Source: Acuticoccus sp. I52.16.1 (GTDB taxonomy: Bacteria > Pseudomonadota > Alphaproteobacteria > Rhizobiales > Amorphaceae). From it: a stretch of 64,000 nt of DNA. The translations under genes were made by a program, and so were the position numbers. Positions 33,804-42,431 of this stretch are shown here, one piece after another. Location of the stretch: contig NZ_CP094828.1 in assembly GCF_022865125.1 (NCBI RefSeq), positions 1,364,001 through 1,428,000 of the forward strand. The letters are read 5' to 3'. The notes under the pieces were generated by a model, which did not search any database, was not told where the DNA came from, and saw only the letters and a program-made list of their open reading frames with translations. How positions within the stretch are numbered: position 1 is the stretch's first letter; every line of letters begins with the position of its first letter.

Positions 33804-35597
33804 TCAGGCGGCCGCGCGGGTGGCCTCGGCGCCGCCACGCCCCCCGCCGATCTGCCGCAGGCGGGCGAGCGCGGGCGGCATCACCGCCTCCTCCGGGATG
33901 GCGCAGAGGCCGGCCCGCGTCATCAGCCGGCCGAGCGACGGGTCCGCCGTCAGCACCGCGAACGGGATCGCCAGGACCAGCCCGGCGATCACCGGCGCGG
34001 CGAGCCAGAGGATGTCCGGCGCCAGGGCTGCGATCAGCACGCCGAGGGCGAGGCCGAAGACCGTCTGCGGCAAGAAGGTGCGCACCGCCTCGCCCCAGGT
34101 GACCGAGCGGACGGCGCGCGGCTGCGCCCCCCAGGCGACCCGCCGGCCGAAGATCAGCGCGAAGGCGAACACCGCGACCGCGAACGCCACCGCCGGCGCC
34201 ATCAGCATCGAGGCCGTCAGCTCGAAGGCGCCGCCGGCCGCCGCCCGCAGCCGCCCGCCGTAGCGGCGCGACTGCACCGGGCTCGCCACCACCGCCACGA
34301 GGCCCATGATCTTCGGCGCGAAGCACATGAAGAGGATCACCCCGACGAGCGCCAGCCCCCACCCGGCCGGCACCGCGGCGCCGTGCACCGCGACCGCGAC
34401 GGCGCCCAGCAGGATGAACATCATCCACGCCGGCGCGCCGAGATACATGACGATGGCGAGCGCCAGCTGCACGCGGCTGATCGCCTTCAGCCCCGGCATG
34501 GCCAGAAGCTGAAAATACTGGAAATTCCCCTGGCACCAGCGCAGCTCGCGGCGGATGAAGTCCGGCAGCGTCGGCGGGTTCTCCTCCCAGCTCTCGCTCT
34601 CTTCCGCGATCACCCGCACGTGGTAGCCGGCGCGGCGCATCAGCACCGCCTCCACCTGATCGTGGCTCATGATGTGCCCGCCCAGCGGCCCGGAGCCGGC
34701 GAGCTTGGGCAACCGGCAATGCGCCGCGAACGGTGCCATCCGGATCAACGCGTTGTGACCCCAGTAAGGCCCGCAATCTCCCGTCCACCAGACCGAGCCG
34801 GCGGTGTAGGCGCGCATCCCGTGACGCATTCCGAACTGGAAGGTGCGCGTGAACATCGAGGTGGAGGGCGTGCCGATCGCCAGTGTCTGAAGGATGCCGA
34901 TGTGCGCGGCGGCCTGCATCGTGCGCACCAGGCGCAGGACGACGCGTGCGGCGAGGTAGCTGTCGGCGTCGAGCGTCAGGAAGAAGTCGTACTCGGCCGC
35001 GTGGGTGGCGCAGAAATCCTCGACGTTGCCGGCCTTGAAGCCGCGATTGTCGCTGCGGCGGCGGTAGTGGATCCGGCCGGCGCGCGCGTTCTCGTGGCGC
35101 CAATGGGCGATCTCGTCCGCCTCCGCGGCGGCGATGGCCGGGTCGTCGGTATCGGACAGGACATGGACGTGGAAATGGTCGGCCTCGCCGGCGGCGTCCA
35201 GCTCGTCGAACATCAGCCTCAGCCGGCCGATCGCCTCCGCCGGCGCCTCGTTGCGCAGCGTCATGACGATGGCGGTGCGGGTGGTGATGGCGCTGCCCGC
35301 CGCCTCGTCGAGCGCCAGCGGGTCGTCCGCGCGCGGACCGCGCACCAGCAGCCACGTGCCGATGACGGCGTTCCAGAACCCGATCGACAGCCACGGCAGC
35401 GTGACCACGTAGGCGCCCCACATCAGCCCCTCCCCGAGCCCGATGCCGTCGCCCGCCAACAGCGCCAGCATCGCCCCGGCGAGCCCGGCGACCGTGACCA
35501 CGTTGAGCAGTGTGAAGACGATCCGCCGCCCCAGCAGGCGCCGTTCGAGATTCACGGGGTGCATTCGCGGAGGGGCGCCGGCCATCATCATCGTCAT
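33804..35597 (-). CDS. opgH: Osmoregulated periplasmic glucan glucosyltransferase OpgH/MdoH
   Basis: 597 residues, the short form seen in alphaproteobacteria (the enterobacterial enzyme is about 850). A GT2 domain contains TLRNE, LSDTDDP, LTLDADS (DxD-type), the GDCGPYWGHNALIR acceptor motif and RRELRWCQGN (QxxRW-type), between two N-terminal and about five C-terminal membrane segments. It polymerises UDP-glucose into beta-linked periplasmic glucans at the inner membrane. The usual partner opgG is not adjacent. The ATG at 35597 lacks a good ribosome site; ATGs at codons 3-5 are alternatives. Confidence 0.9.
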   Translation of the reverse strand: MTMMMAGAPPRMHPVNLERRLLGRRIVFTLLNVVTVAGLAGAMLALLAGDGIGLGEGLMWGAYVVTLPWLSIGFWNAVIGTWLLVRGPRADDPLALDEAAGSAITTRTAIVMTLRNEAPAEAIGRLRLMFDELDAAGEADHFHVHVLSDTDDPAIAAAEADEIAHWRHENARAGRIHYRRRSDNRGFKAGNVEDFCATHAAEYDFFLTLDADSYLAARVVLRLVRTMQAAAHIGILQTLAIGTPSTSMFTRTFQFGMRHGMRAYTAGSVWWTGDCGPYWGHNALIRMAPFAAHCRLPKLAGSGPLGGHIMSHDQVEAVLMRRAGYHVRVIAEESESWEENPPTLPDFIRRELRWCQGNFQYFQLLAMPGLKAISRVQLALAIVMYLGAPAWMMFILLGAVAVAVHGAAVPAGWGLALVGVILFMCFAPKIMGLVAVVASPVQSRRYGGRLRAAAGGAFELTASMLMAPAVAFAVAVFAFALIFGRRVAWGAQPRAVRSVTWGEAVRTFLPQTVFGLALGVLIAALAPDILWLAAPVIAGLVLAIPFAVLTADPSLGRLMTRAGLCAIPEEAVMPPALARLRQIGGGRGGAEATRAAA

Positions 35598-35695
35598 TTC
35601 AGCTACCGTTTCTCGGGATATCGCAGGACGCAGGCCCTGGCGCTGTGCTCGTCGGCACTCGACACGCGCGACACTTCGGATTTAACGACGTCGAT

Positions 35696-36700
35696 ATGGA
35701 AGAACGTCCCGTCACGACCACCGGGGTGCGACAAGCCACGGCACTCTGGTGCGTGGCGGCGGGACGATATGCCTTGCGCCCCGCCCCGCAACCGCTCGCC
35801 GGCGCCGACACCGTCCGCATCGCCGCGCGCTACTCCGCCGTCAGCCGCGGGACCGAGCGGCTCGTCCTCGAAGGGCGTGTGCCGGACAGCGAGGCCGACC
35901 GGATGCGATGCCCCAACCAGGAGGGCGAATTCCCCTTCCCGGTGAAATACGGCTACGCAATGGTCGGCGAAATCGTCGACGGACCGGCCGAACGCCGCGG
36001 CGAACGCGTCTTCCTCCTGCACCCGCATCAGACCCTCGTCACCGTCCCCGCGGCGGCGGCCGTCGCAGTGCCGCCGGCCGTGCCGTCCCGCCGCGCGACC
36101 CTGGCCGCCAATATGGAGACGGCACTCAACGTCGTATGGGACAGCAGGGCCGCACCCGGGGATCATATCCTCGTGATCGGCGCCGGCGTCGTGGGGCTCC
36201 TCGTCGCGCGCATCCTGGCGCGGATCCCCGGCACCACCGTCACCGTGATGGACCGCGACGAGGCCAAACGCGGCGTCGTCTCGGCGATGGGCGCCGCGTT
36301 CGGTGCGGGCGCCCTGCCCGGCGCGCCGGTGGACGTCGCCATCAATGCCAGCGGCAGCGGCGCGGCGCTGACGGATGCGATCGCCGGCGCGGGCCTGGAG
36401 GCGCGCATCGTCGAGGCGTCGTGGGTGGGAGACGGGACGGTCGCCGTCCCGCTCGGCGGCGCCTTCCATTCGCAGCGGCTGACGCTGGTGTCCTCGCAGG
36501 TGGGACGCGTGCCGGCCGAGCGCGCGGCCCGCTGGACCACCACGCGGCGGCTTCAAACCGCACTCGCCCTGCTGGACGACCCCGCACTCGACGTGCTTCT
36601 GACGCACAATATCGCGTTTGGCGATGCACCCGACTGCCTGCCCCGCCTCCTCACCGACGACGGTCCCCTGGCGATCACGCTCGAATACGTACCGGAGTGA
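35696..36700 (+). CDS. Medium-chain (zinc-type) dehydrogenase, first gene of pterin-like cluster
   Basis: 334 residues from the ATG at 35696; a GTG at 35645 would extend it by 17. It has the MDR two-domain plan: a GroES-like N-terminal part with YSAVSRGTERLVLEGRV and FPVKYGYAMVGEIVDG, then a Rossmann domain with VIGAGVVGLLVARI. The GHE zinc motif of classical alcohol dehydrogenases is absent (SRGTE in its place) and there is no four-cysteine structural zinc lobe. It resembles the BchC-like branch. It starts a plus-strand run of four genes spaced 3 bases, 2 bases, and an overlap, with GTP-derived-cofactor enzymes nearby, so it may oxidise or reduce a side chain of the product. Confidence 0.8.
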   Translation: MEERPVTTTGVRQATALWCVAAGRYALRPAPQPLAGADTVRIAARYSAVSRGTERLVLEGRVPDSEADRMRCPNQEGEFPFPVKYGYAMVGEIVDGPAERRGERVFLLHPHQTLVTVPAAAAVAVPPAVPSRRATLAANMETALNVVWDSRAAPGDHILVIGAGVVGLLVARILARIPGTTVTVMDRDEAKRGVVSAMGAAFGAGALPGAPVDVAINASGSGAALTDAIAGAGLEARIVEASWVGDGTVAVPLGGAFHSQRLTLVSSQVGRVPAERAARWTTTRRLQTALALLDDPALDVLLTHNIAFGDAPDCLPRLLTDDGPLAITLEYVPE

Positions 36701-36703
36701 ACC

Positions 36704-37102
36704 ATGTACGCCCTCGAAGTCCGCGACCACATCATGATCGCCCACAGCCTGCCCGGTCCCGCCTTCGGCCCGGCGCAGAACATGCACGGCGCGACCTTCG
36801 TGGTGGACGCGACCTTCTATTCCGAAGTGCTCGGCCCCAACGACATCGTCATCGACATCGGCCTCGCCACCGAGACGCTGAAGGAGGTGCTGGCCCCGCT
36901 GAACTACGCCAACCTCGACGTGCTGCCCGACTTCCAGTCCAAGCGCTCGACCACCGAGGTGCTGTGCCGCTGGGTGTTTGACCGGCTGGCCGCCGCGGCG
37001 CGCGACGGCACGCTGGGCGACGACGGGCGCAACGTGACGCGCATCCGCGTGACCTTGAACGAATCCCACATCGCAAAGGCCTGGTACGAAGCCGCGCTCT
37101 GA
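36704..37102 (+). CDS. 6-pyruvoyl-tetrahydropterin synthase/QueD-family protein with altered active site
   Basis: 132 residues, the family length, with T-fold features DIVIDIGLATETLKEVL and STTEVLCRWVFDRL. In QueD/PTPS enzymes a Cys four residues before an HxH zinc pair and a DHH motif do the chemistry. Here His14 and His28 are kept, but the Cys position is Ala24, the third zinc ligand is Ala30 (MHGAT), and DHH reads Asn67-Tyr68-Ala69. The C-terminal Glu (LNESH) is retained. The frame is intact and embedded in an operon, so this looks like a subfamily with different chemistry and not decay. Substrate unknown, probably a pterin or pyrimidine from GTP. Confidence 0.8.
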   Translation: MYALEVRDHIMIAHSLPGPAFGPAQNMHGATFVVDATFYSEVLGPNDIVIDIGLATETLKEVLAPLNYANLDVLPDFQSKRSTTEVLCRWVFDRLAAAARDGTLGDDGRNVTRIRVTLNESHIAKAWYEAAL

Positions 37103-37104
37103 GG

Positions 37105-38148
37105 ATGCGCATCGCCTTCGCGATCCCAGGTGACATCGACGCCCCGTCCGGCGGCTACCGCTACGACCGGCGGATGCTGGGCGAGCTGCGGGCGCTGGGT
37201 CACGATGTCACCCACCTGGTGCTGGACGGCGCCTTTCCCGTCCCCACGTCCGCCGAGGCCGCCCGCGCGGCGGACGCCTTGGCGGCGGCCGACGCCGACG
37301 TTCTGCTGGTGGACGGTCTCGCCTTCAGCGCCATGCCGGCCGACGCGCTCGGCGGCGTCCAGACCCCCATGGTGGCGCTGATCCACCACCCGCTGGCGCT
37401 GGAGACCGGCCTCTCCGCGGCCGCGGCGGCGCATCATCGCGAGATGGAGACCGCCGCGCTCGGCCAGGCGGCCGGCGTCGTCGTCACCAGCCCGCCGACG
37501 GGGGAGAGCCTGGTCGCGGCCTATGGCGTCCCCGCGGGCCGAATCAGCGTCGCGGTGCCGGGGCTGGACCCCGCCTGGCACCAGGAACGCCGGCCGGTGG
37601 ACCCGCCCCTCATCGTAGCTGTCGCCTCGATAATTGCACGCAAAGGTTACGACGTGCTAATCGCGGCGTTGACCGAGATCAGTGACATGCCGTGGCGCTG
37701 CGCTATCATCGGCTCCAAAGACTGGGACCCGATCCTGGCTTCGTCGCTCGAAACGTCGATCGAACCGCTGGCAGGCCGCATCATGCTGACGGGTGAACTC
37801 GATGAACCGAACATTCGCCGACACTATGCGGACGCGAGCGTCTTCGCGCTCGCGACGCGATACGAGGGGTTCGGAATGGTGTTTCTCGAAGCCATGGCGT
37901 CCGGCCTCCCGGTCGTCACGACGCGCGGCGGCGCAGTGCCGACGGTCGTGCCCCCGGACGCCGGCATCCTCGTCGACGTGGACGACGTGGGCGCCTTCGC
38001 CGCCGGTCTGCGCACCGTGCTGAGCGATCCCGCCTGCGCCGAGCGCCTCTGCGCCGGCGCCCGCCGTGCCGCCCGGTCCGCCGTCCGCTGGGAGGACAGT
38101 GCGGCGGTGATCGCGGCCCGCCTTGCCGAGGTCGTCACCACGCCATGA
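37105..38148 (+). CDS. GT4-family glycosyltransferase
   Basis: 347 residues, starting 2 bases after the PTPS-like gene. The GT-B fold is indicated by an N-terminal PSGGYRYDRRML loop, ALIHHPLALE, the VASIIARKGYDVLIAAL nucleotide-sugar region and the E-x7-E motif in RYEGFGMVFLEAMASGLPVV near residue 255. It transfers a sugar from a nucleotide-sugar donor with retention. Within this operon the acceptor is probably the pterin-like product, by inference; a lipid or polysaccharide acceptor cannot be excluded. Confidence 0.87.
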   Translation: MRIAFAIPGDIDAPSGGYRYDRRMLGELRALGHDVTHLVLDGAFPVPTSAEAARAADALAAADADVLLVDGLAFSAMPADALGGVQTPMVALIHHPLALETGLSAAAAAHHREMETAALGQAAGVVVTSPPTGESLVAAYGVPAGRISVAVPGLDPAWHQERRPVDPPLIVAVASIIARKGYDVLIAALTEISDMPWRCAIIGSKDWDPILASSLETSIEPLAGRIMLTGELDEPNIRRHYADASVFALATRYEGFGMVFLEAMASGLPVVTTRGGAVPTVVPPDAGILVDVDDVGAFAAGLRTVLSDPACAERLCAGARRAARSAVRWEDSAAVIAARLAEVVTTP

Positions 38149-38924
38149 GCTTCAGCTCGAGCTGGCTCGCTCTGCGCAGCGATGCCGACCGCCGCGCCCG
38201 CTCCACCCTGACCACGCGGCTCACCCGCCTGACCGAGCCGATGCGCCGCCCGCTGCGGGTGATCGACATAGGCTCCGGCACCGGCGCGACCGTGCGCGAG
38301 CTCTTCCCGCATATCCGCCCCCCGCAGGACTGGACCCTGGTCGACGCCGATCCGGAGCTGCTTGCGATCGCCAAGGCGCAGCTCGCCGGGCACGGCGGGC
38401 TGCGCATCGCGACGCACGTCGCCGACCTGCGGGTCGAGCCGCTGTGGACCGAACCGCCGGACGTCGTCACCGCCTCCGCCGTGTTCGACATCACCTCCCA
38501 GGAATTCGTCGACCGGCTAGCCAAGGCGCTGGCCGCGCACAAGATCCCCTTCCTGTCGATGCTGACCTACGACGGCCGCCTCGCGATCACGCCCGAGCAC
38601 CCCTTCGACGAGACGGTGATCGAGGCGTTCAACGCCCATCAGCGGGGCGAGAAGTCGTTCGGGCCGGCGCTGGGACCGGCCGCCGCCGACGCGCTGACCA
38701 CGGCGCTCCGCGCGGTCGGCGCCACCGTCGAGGAGGCGGACAGCGCGTGGAGCCTACAGTGGCAGCTCGACCCGGAACTGATGCAGGCGACGCTCGACGG
38801 GTTCGCGGCCGCCGCGACCGAGATCCTGCCCGAGCGCGCGGACGAGGTCGCCGCCTGGCGCCGGGACCGCAAGACCGTGTCGACGATCTTCGTCGGCCAC
38901 CGCGATCACTTCGCGACGTTCTGA
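38145..38924 (+). CDS. Class I SAM-dependent methyltransferase
   Basis: 259 residues; ATG overlaps the glycosyltransferase stop (ATGA). Motif I is VIDIGSGTGATVREL near residue 40, and TLVDADPELL gives the acidic end of beta-2 that binds SAM ribose. The rest does not match a methyltransferase subfamily with a known substrate. Its last 19 bases overlap the end of the RibD-like gene on the other strand. The placement suggests it methylates the product of the cluster. Confidence 0.85.
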   Translation: MSFSSSWLALRSDADRRARSTLTTRLTRLTEPMRRPLRVIDIGSGTGATVRELFPHIRPPQDWTLVDADPELLAIAKAQLAGHGGLRIATHVADLRVEPLWTEPPDVVTASAVFDITSQEFVDRLAKALAAHKIPFLSMLTYDGRLAITPEHPFDETVIEAFNAHQRGEKSFGPALGPAAADALTTALRAVGATVEEADSAWSLQWQLDPELMQATLDGFAAAATEILPERADEVAAWRRDRKTVSTIFVGHRDHFATF

Positions 38925-39619
38925 AGGCCGCCGAGGTCGCAGTCGAAGACGACGTCCCCGCCCGCCAAGGTCGACACCTCGACGGCCGGCCGCAGCGCGC
39001 CATCGAGCCGGTCGATCGGCGGTAGCGCGATGCCGATCGGGCCGGAGCCGATGATCATCGGCGCGACCAGCACGGCGATCCGGTCGATGACACCGGCGGC
39101 GAGAAAGCCGCTGACGGTCGTCGCCCCGCCCTCCACCAGGACCCGCGTCAGGCCCCGCTCGGCGAGCGCATGCAGCACGGCGGCCGGCGCCAGCGGCTCG
39201 CCCTCGGCCGCCGCGCCGGGCGGGATCGTCTCCACCCCGGCCGGATCGTGCGCGTGCGGCGGGCCGAAGACGATGCGCCGGCAACCGTCCTCGCGCAGCA
39301 GCTTCAGCGCCGCGCCGGCCGAGCGCCGCCGGTCGATCAGCACCCGCGCCGGATCCCGTCCCTCGACGTGCCGCACCGTCAGCCGCGGGTCGTCCGCCCG
39401 CGCGGTGCCGGCGCCGATCACCACCGCGTCCACCTCCGCCCGCAGGCGGTGCAGCAACGTGATCGCCTCCGGGCCGTTGATGTAGTGGGAGTGGCCGGTG
39501 GGCGTCGCGATGCGCCCGTCGAGCGACTGGCCGAGCTGGGCCACGACCAGCGGCCGTCCCGCCGCCGCCGCCTCGCGCAGCGCCTCGAGGATGCGCATGC
39601 CGCGGCGCCCCGCCGTCAC
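38906..39619 (-). CDS. Stand-alone RibD C-terminal reductase-domain protein
   Basis: 237 residues from a GTG overlapping the cytochrome b561 stop (GTGA); an ATG at 39598 would give 230. The reductase half of RibD is complete: VVAQLGQSLDGRIAT, GAGTARADDPRLTVR, ARVLIDRRR and LVEGGATTVSGFL. There is no deaminase domain with its zinc HAE/PCxxC motifs. In bacteria the reductase normally follows deamination within one protein; separate reductases acting on the still-aminated GTP product are known from fungi and archaea. The neighbouring GTP cyclohydrolase II supports a reaction on its product. Confidence 0.87.
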   Translation of the reverse strand: MTAGRRGMRILEALREAAAAGRPLVVAQLGQSLDGRIATPTGHSHYINGPEAITLLHRLRAEVDAVVIGAGTARADDPRLTVRHVEGRDPARVLIDRRRSAGAALKLLREDGCRRIVFGPPHAHDPAGVETIPPGAAAEGEPLAPAAVLHALAERGLTRVLVEGGATTVSGFLAAGVIDRIAVLVAPMIIGSGPIGIALPPIDRLDGALRPAVEVSTLAGGDVVFDCDLGGLQNVAK

Positions 39620-40161
39620 CGGCCGGGCCACATGCGTTGAAACACCCCGTCGCGCTTGACGAGGAGATGGAACAGCGCGCCAGCGATGTGCAGCGCGGCC
39701 ACGGCGATCAAGACGAACGCCGCCGTCTCGTGCCAGGCGGCGACGAGCTTGTAGGTCTCCTTGTCGGGTGCGGTGAGGGCCGGGAGGGAGAACCAGTCGA
39801 ACACCTGGCGGGCCGGGAACAGTGACACCGCCGTCCACCCCAGCAGCGGCAACACGACGAGGAGCGCGTAGAGCGCCCAGTGCGTCGCCGCGGCGACGAC
39901 GCGCTGGAGCGGGTGCAACGGCGGATCGATCGCCGGAGCACCCGCGAGGAGACGGTTGACCAATCGCAAAGTCGTGAACCACAAGATCGTGAAGCCGACG
40001 AGCTTGTGGCTGGAATAGAGCCAGTTGGTCAGTGCATCCCAGATGCCGAGGTCGCCGCCGCGGTAGGTCATGAGGAAACCGGTCGCCAGCATGAACAGCA
40101 CCGCCAAGACGGTAAGCCAATGAAACCCCTTGGCGATCGCCGAATACGAGCCTTGCCTCAT
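39616..40161 (-). CDS. Cytochrome b561 family protein
   Basis: 181 residues from the ATG at 40161, preceded by AGGACG; the frame is open 13 codons further. Four membrane segments carry the four heme histidines expected of bacterial diheme b561: KGFHWLT, SSHKLVG, ATHWALY and AALHIAGAL. These proteins pass electrons between quinol and superoxide or other acceptors across the inner membrane. Translational overlap with the RibD-like gene puts it in the pterin cluster, where it could serve a redox step, though this is speculative. Confidence 0.88.
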   Translation of the reverse strand: MRQGSYSAIAKGFHWLTVLAVLFMLATGFLMTYRGGDLGIWDALTNWLYSSHKLVGFTILWFTTLRLVNRLLAGAPAIDPPLHPLQRVVAAATHWALYALLVVLPLLGWTAVSLFPARQVFDWFSLPALTAPDKETYKLVAAWHETAAFVLIAVAALHIAGALFHLLVKRDGVFQRMWPGR

Positions 40162-40353
40162 CGCTTCGTCCTGCCTCTCGCTCGTGCGGCGGTTGGTCAC
40201 CGGACTGGTCGAACCAACGTGTCAGCCCCAAACTAATACAACATCGAGGCAACCGGAGTGCACGATGTCGATGCCGCGTGCAGTGTTGCCGAGCACACTT
40301 AAGCCGGCCGACGACGGGCATAGCGTGTCGTCGGCCAACGGAGAGTGGAACGA

Positions 40354-41055
40354 ATGTCTCTGTCGCAAGCCCTGTCGTTCGCGGCGCTCAACCTCGTCGC
40401 CGTCACCCCGGTGGAAATCCGCCGTCAGGTCGCCGTGTGCGTGGCGTTCGAGCCGCTCGGCGTGTCGATGGGTGACGCGCCGCATCTCGCGATCCTCTAC
40501 AGCAAGCGCAATTGGCTGGCGGCGCAGGATCTCGGTGCGGCGGTGGAGGACGAGTTCGCCGGCGCCAAGTCGGTGCTGACACGGATCCACTCGGAGTGCC
40601 TGCTCGGCGACGCGTTCGGCTCCTCGATGTGCGACTGCGGCAGCCAGATGCGCACCGCGATGGAGGCGATGGCCGAGCAGCGCGAGGGGATCTTCATCTA
40701 CCTGCGCCAGGAGGGCCGCGGCATCGGCATGCGCGCCAAGCTCGACTGCCTGGCGTTGCAGTACGGCTTCGTGGACGGCAAGCGCACCCAGCGGCGCCAC
40801 ACCTCCGACGAGGCCAACCTCGCCCTAGGCCACGACATCGACGAACGCTCGTTCGACATCGCCGGCAAGCTGATCCGGGCGCTCGACATCGCCTCGGTCC
40901 GGCTCGTCACCGGCAACCCACGCAAGATGGCCGACCTCGAGGCCGCGGGCGTCACCATCGCCTCGACGGTGGACCTTTGGGACGGCTGCATGTCGACCCG
41001 CGCGGCCGAGGAACTGGCCGAGAAGGTGGCCCGCGGCTACACCTACGAGCGCTGA
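40354..41055 (+). CDS. GTP cyclohydrolase II, divergent type
   Basis: 233 residues from the ATG at 40354, with GGAGAG eight bases upstream; a GTG at 40345 is less well placed. Zinc ligands Cys82, Cys93 and Cys95 keep the canonical spacing, and YLRQEGRGIGM, EANLALG and DERSF are present. The usual TNNP reads TGNP and there is an insert around GKRTQRRHTSDE. The enzyme opens GTP to 2,5-diamino-6-ribosylamino-pyrimidinone phosphate and formate. There is no DHBP-synthase fusion. Context with a lone RibD reductase and a PTPS homologue argues for a pathway separate from riboflavin; housekeeping ribA should be elsewhere. Confidence 0.9.
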   Translation: MSLSQALSFAALNLVAVTPVEIRRQVAVCVAFEPLGVSMGDAPHLAILYSKRNWLAAQDLGAAVEDEFAGAKSVLTRIHSECLLGDAFGSSMCDCGSQMRTAMEAMAEQREGIFIYLRQEGRGIGMRAKLDCLALQYGFVDGKRTQRRHTSDEANLALGHDIDERSFDIAGKLIRALDIASVRLVTGNPRKMADLEAAGVTIASTVDLWDGCMSTRAAEELAEKVARGYTYER

Positions 41056-41111
41056 GCCGGGCCGCCCTGCGAGGGCCCCGGCCGACGTGCGGGCGGATCG
41101 GGCCCGGCCGG

Positions 41112-42431
41112 TCAGGTCCGGTCGGTTTCCGGGATGATGCCGCGCGGGGCGAAGCGCAGCACCACCAGCAGCAGGACGCCCATCACGATGTAGCGCATGT
41201 GCGAGGCGTTCTGCAGGAGGTGCTGGCGGATCGACGAGCCGTCGCCCAGCCCGCGCGTCGCCCAGTCGATTAGGAAGGTGCCGACCGGCTCGGCCTCCAC
41301 CCACGCGAACCAGATGATGAACGCGCCCACCGTGGCGCCCCAGTTGTTGCCCGCCCCGCCGACGATCACCATCACCCAGATCAGGAAGGTGAAGCGCAGC
41401 GGCTGGTAGGCCGTCGGCACGAACTGCCCGTCGAGCGTGACGAGCATCGCCCCCGCCACGCCGATCAGCCCGGAACCGACGACGAACACCAGGAGGTGCA
41501 GCCGCTTGACGTCCTTGCCCATGGCGTTGGCGGCGGTCTCGTTGTCGCGCACGGCGCGCATGGTGCGCCCCCAGGGCGAGGCGAGCGCCCGTTCGGCCAG
41601 CCACAGGATGAGCCCCAGGACCACCACGAAGAGCCCGATATAGCCGAGCTTGACCACCATCGAGGAGAGCGGGATCGCCGGCATGCCGAGCGTGTCGACG
41701 AGGGACTGGAACCACTCGGTGGTCCGCATGTCGACCTCGTAGGGCACCGGGCGCGGCAGGCCGACGACGTTCTTCACTCCGCGCGCCAGCCAGTCCTCGT
41801 TCATCAGGACGGCGATGATGATCTCCGAGACGCCGAGCGTCGCGATGGCGAGGTAGTCCGCCCGCAGCCCCAGCGCGATCTTGCCGATGACGAAGGCCGC
41901 GGCCGCCGCCAGCAGACCGCCAACGACCCAGGCCAGGAGCACCGGCAGCCCCATGCCGCCGAGGTAGCCTTCCATCGCCGGGTTGACGCCCTCGACCGCC
42001 TCGACCGAGGGGCCGAGCACCTCCATCCCGGCCCAGAGGCCGGCCACGACGAGCACGACCGTCAGCAGCGCTTTGGCGATGCGCCCGCTCACCAGCCTGC
42101 GGGCCGCCACCGTGACGGCTGCCGTCGCCAGCAGCACGAAGAGACCGAAGAGGACGCCGGGCCCGCCGACCTCCCACGCCGCGTCCACCGTCGGCACCGC
42201 GACGATCACCACCGCGACGCCGCCCAGCGCCGTGAACCCCATGACGCCGAAGTTGACGAGCCCGGCGTAACCCCACTGCACGTTCACGCCGAGCGCCATG
42301 ATCGCCGAGACGAGGCACATGTTCATGATCGTCAGCGCGACCGTCCAGCTCTGGACGAAGCCGGTCACCGCCACGAGGACGAAGAAGATCGCGAACGGCA
42401 GCACCGTGCGCAGCGGAGAATTCTTCGTCAT
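41112..42431 (-). CDS. livM: Branched-chain amino-acid ABC transporter permease LivM
   Basis: 439 residues from the ATG at 42431; AGGAGG lies five bases upstream and the ATG overlaps the livH stop. About ten membrane segments and the LivM marks GYAGLVNFGVMGFTALGG, GLRADYLAIATLGVSEII and WGRTMRAVRDNETAANAMGKDV are visible. It is longer than most LivM proteins because of an inserted hydrophobic stretch around residues 80-160. It is the last gene of the liv operon. Confidence 0.93.
   Translation of the reverse strand: MTKNSPLRTVLPFAIFFVLVAVTGFVQSWTVALTIMNMCLVSAIMALGVNVQWGYAGLVNFGVMGFTALGGVAVVIVAVPTVDAAWEVGGPGVLFGLFVLLATAAVTVAARRLVSGRIAKALLTVVLVVAGLWAGMEVLGPSVEAVEGVNPAMEGYLGGMGLPVLLAWVVGGLLAAAAAFVIGKIALGLRADYLAIATLGVSEIIIAVLMNEDWLARGVKNVVGLPRPVPYEVDMRTTEWFQSLVDTLGMPAIPLSSMVVKLGYIGLFVVVLGLILWLAERALASPWGRTMRAVRDNETAANAMGKDVKRLHLLVFVVGSGLIGVAGAMLVTLDGQFVPTAYQPLRFTFLIWVMVIVGGAGNNWGATVGAFIIWFAWVEAEPVGTFLIDWATRGLGDGSSIRQHLLQNASHMRYIVMGVLLLVVLRFAPRGIIPETDRT

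Noticed and set aside
32461-35421. 986-residue frame through the SDR, VOC and OpgH region
   Set aside because: Only the final 260 residues (the SDR) are real; the rest is antiframe of OpgH and the VOC gene.
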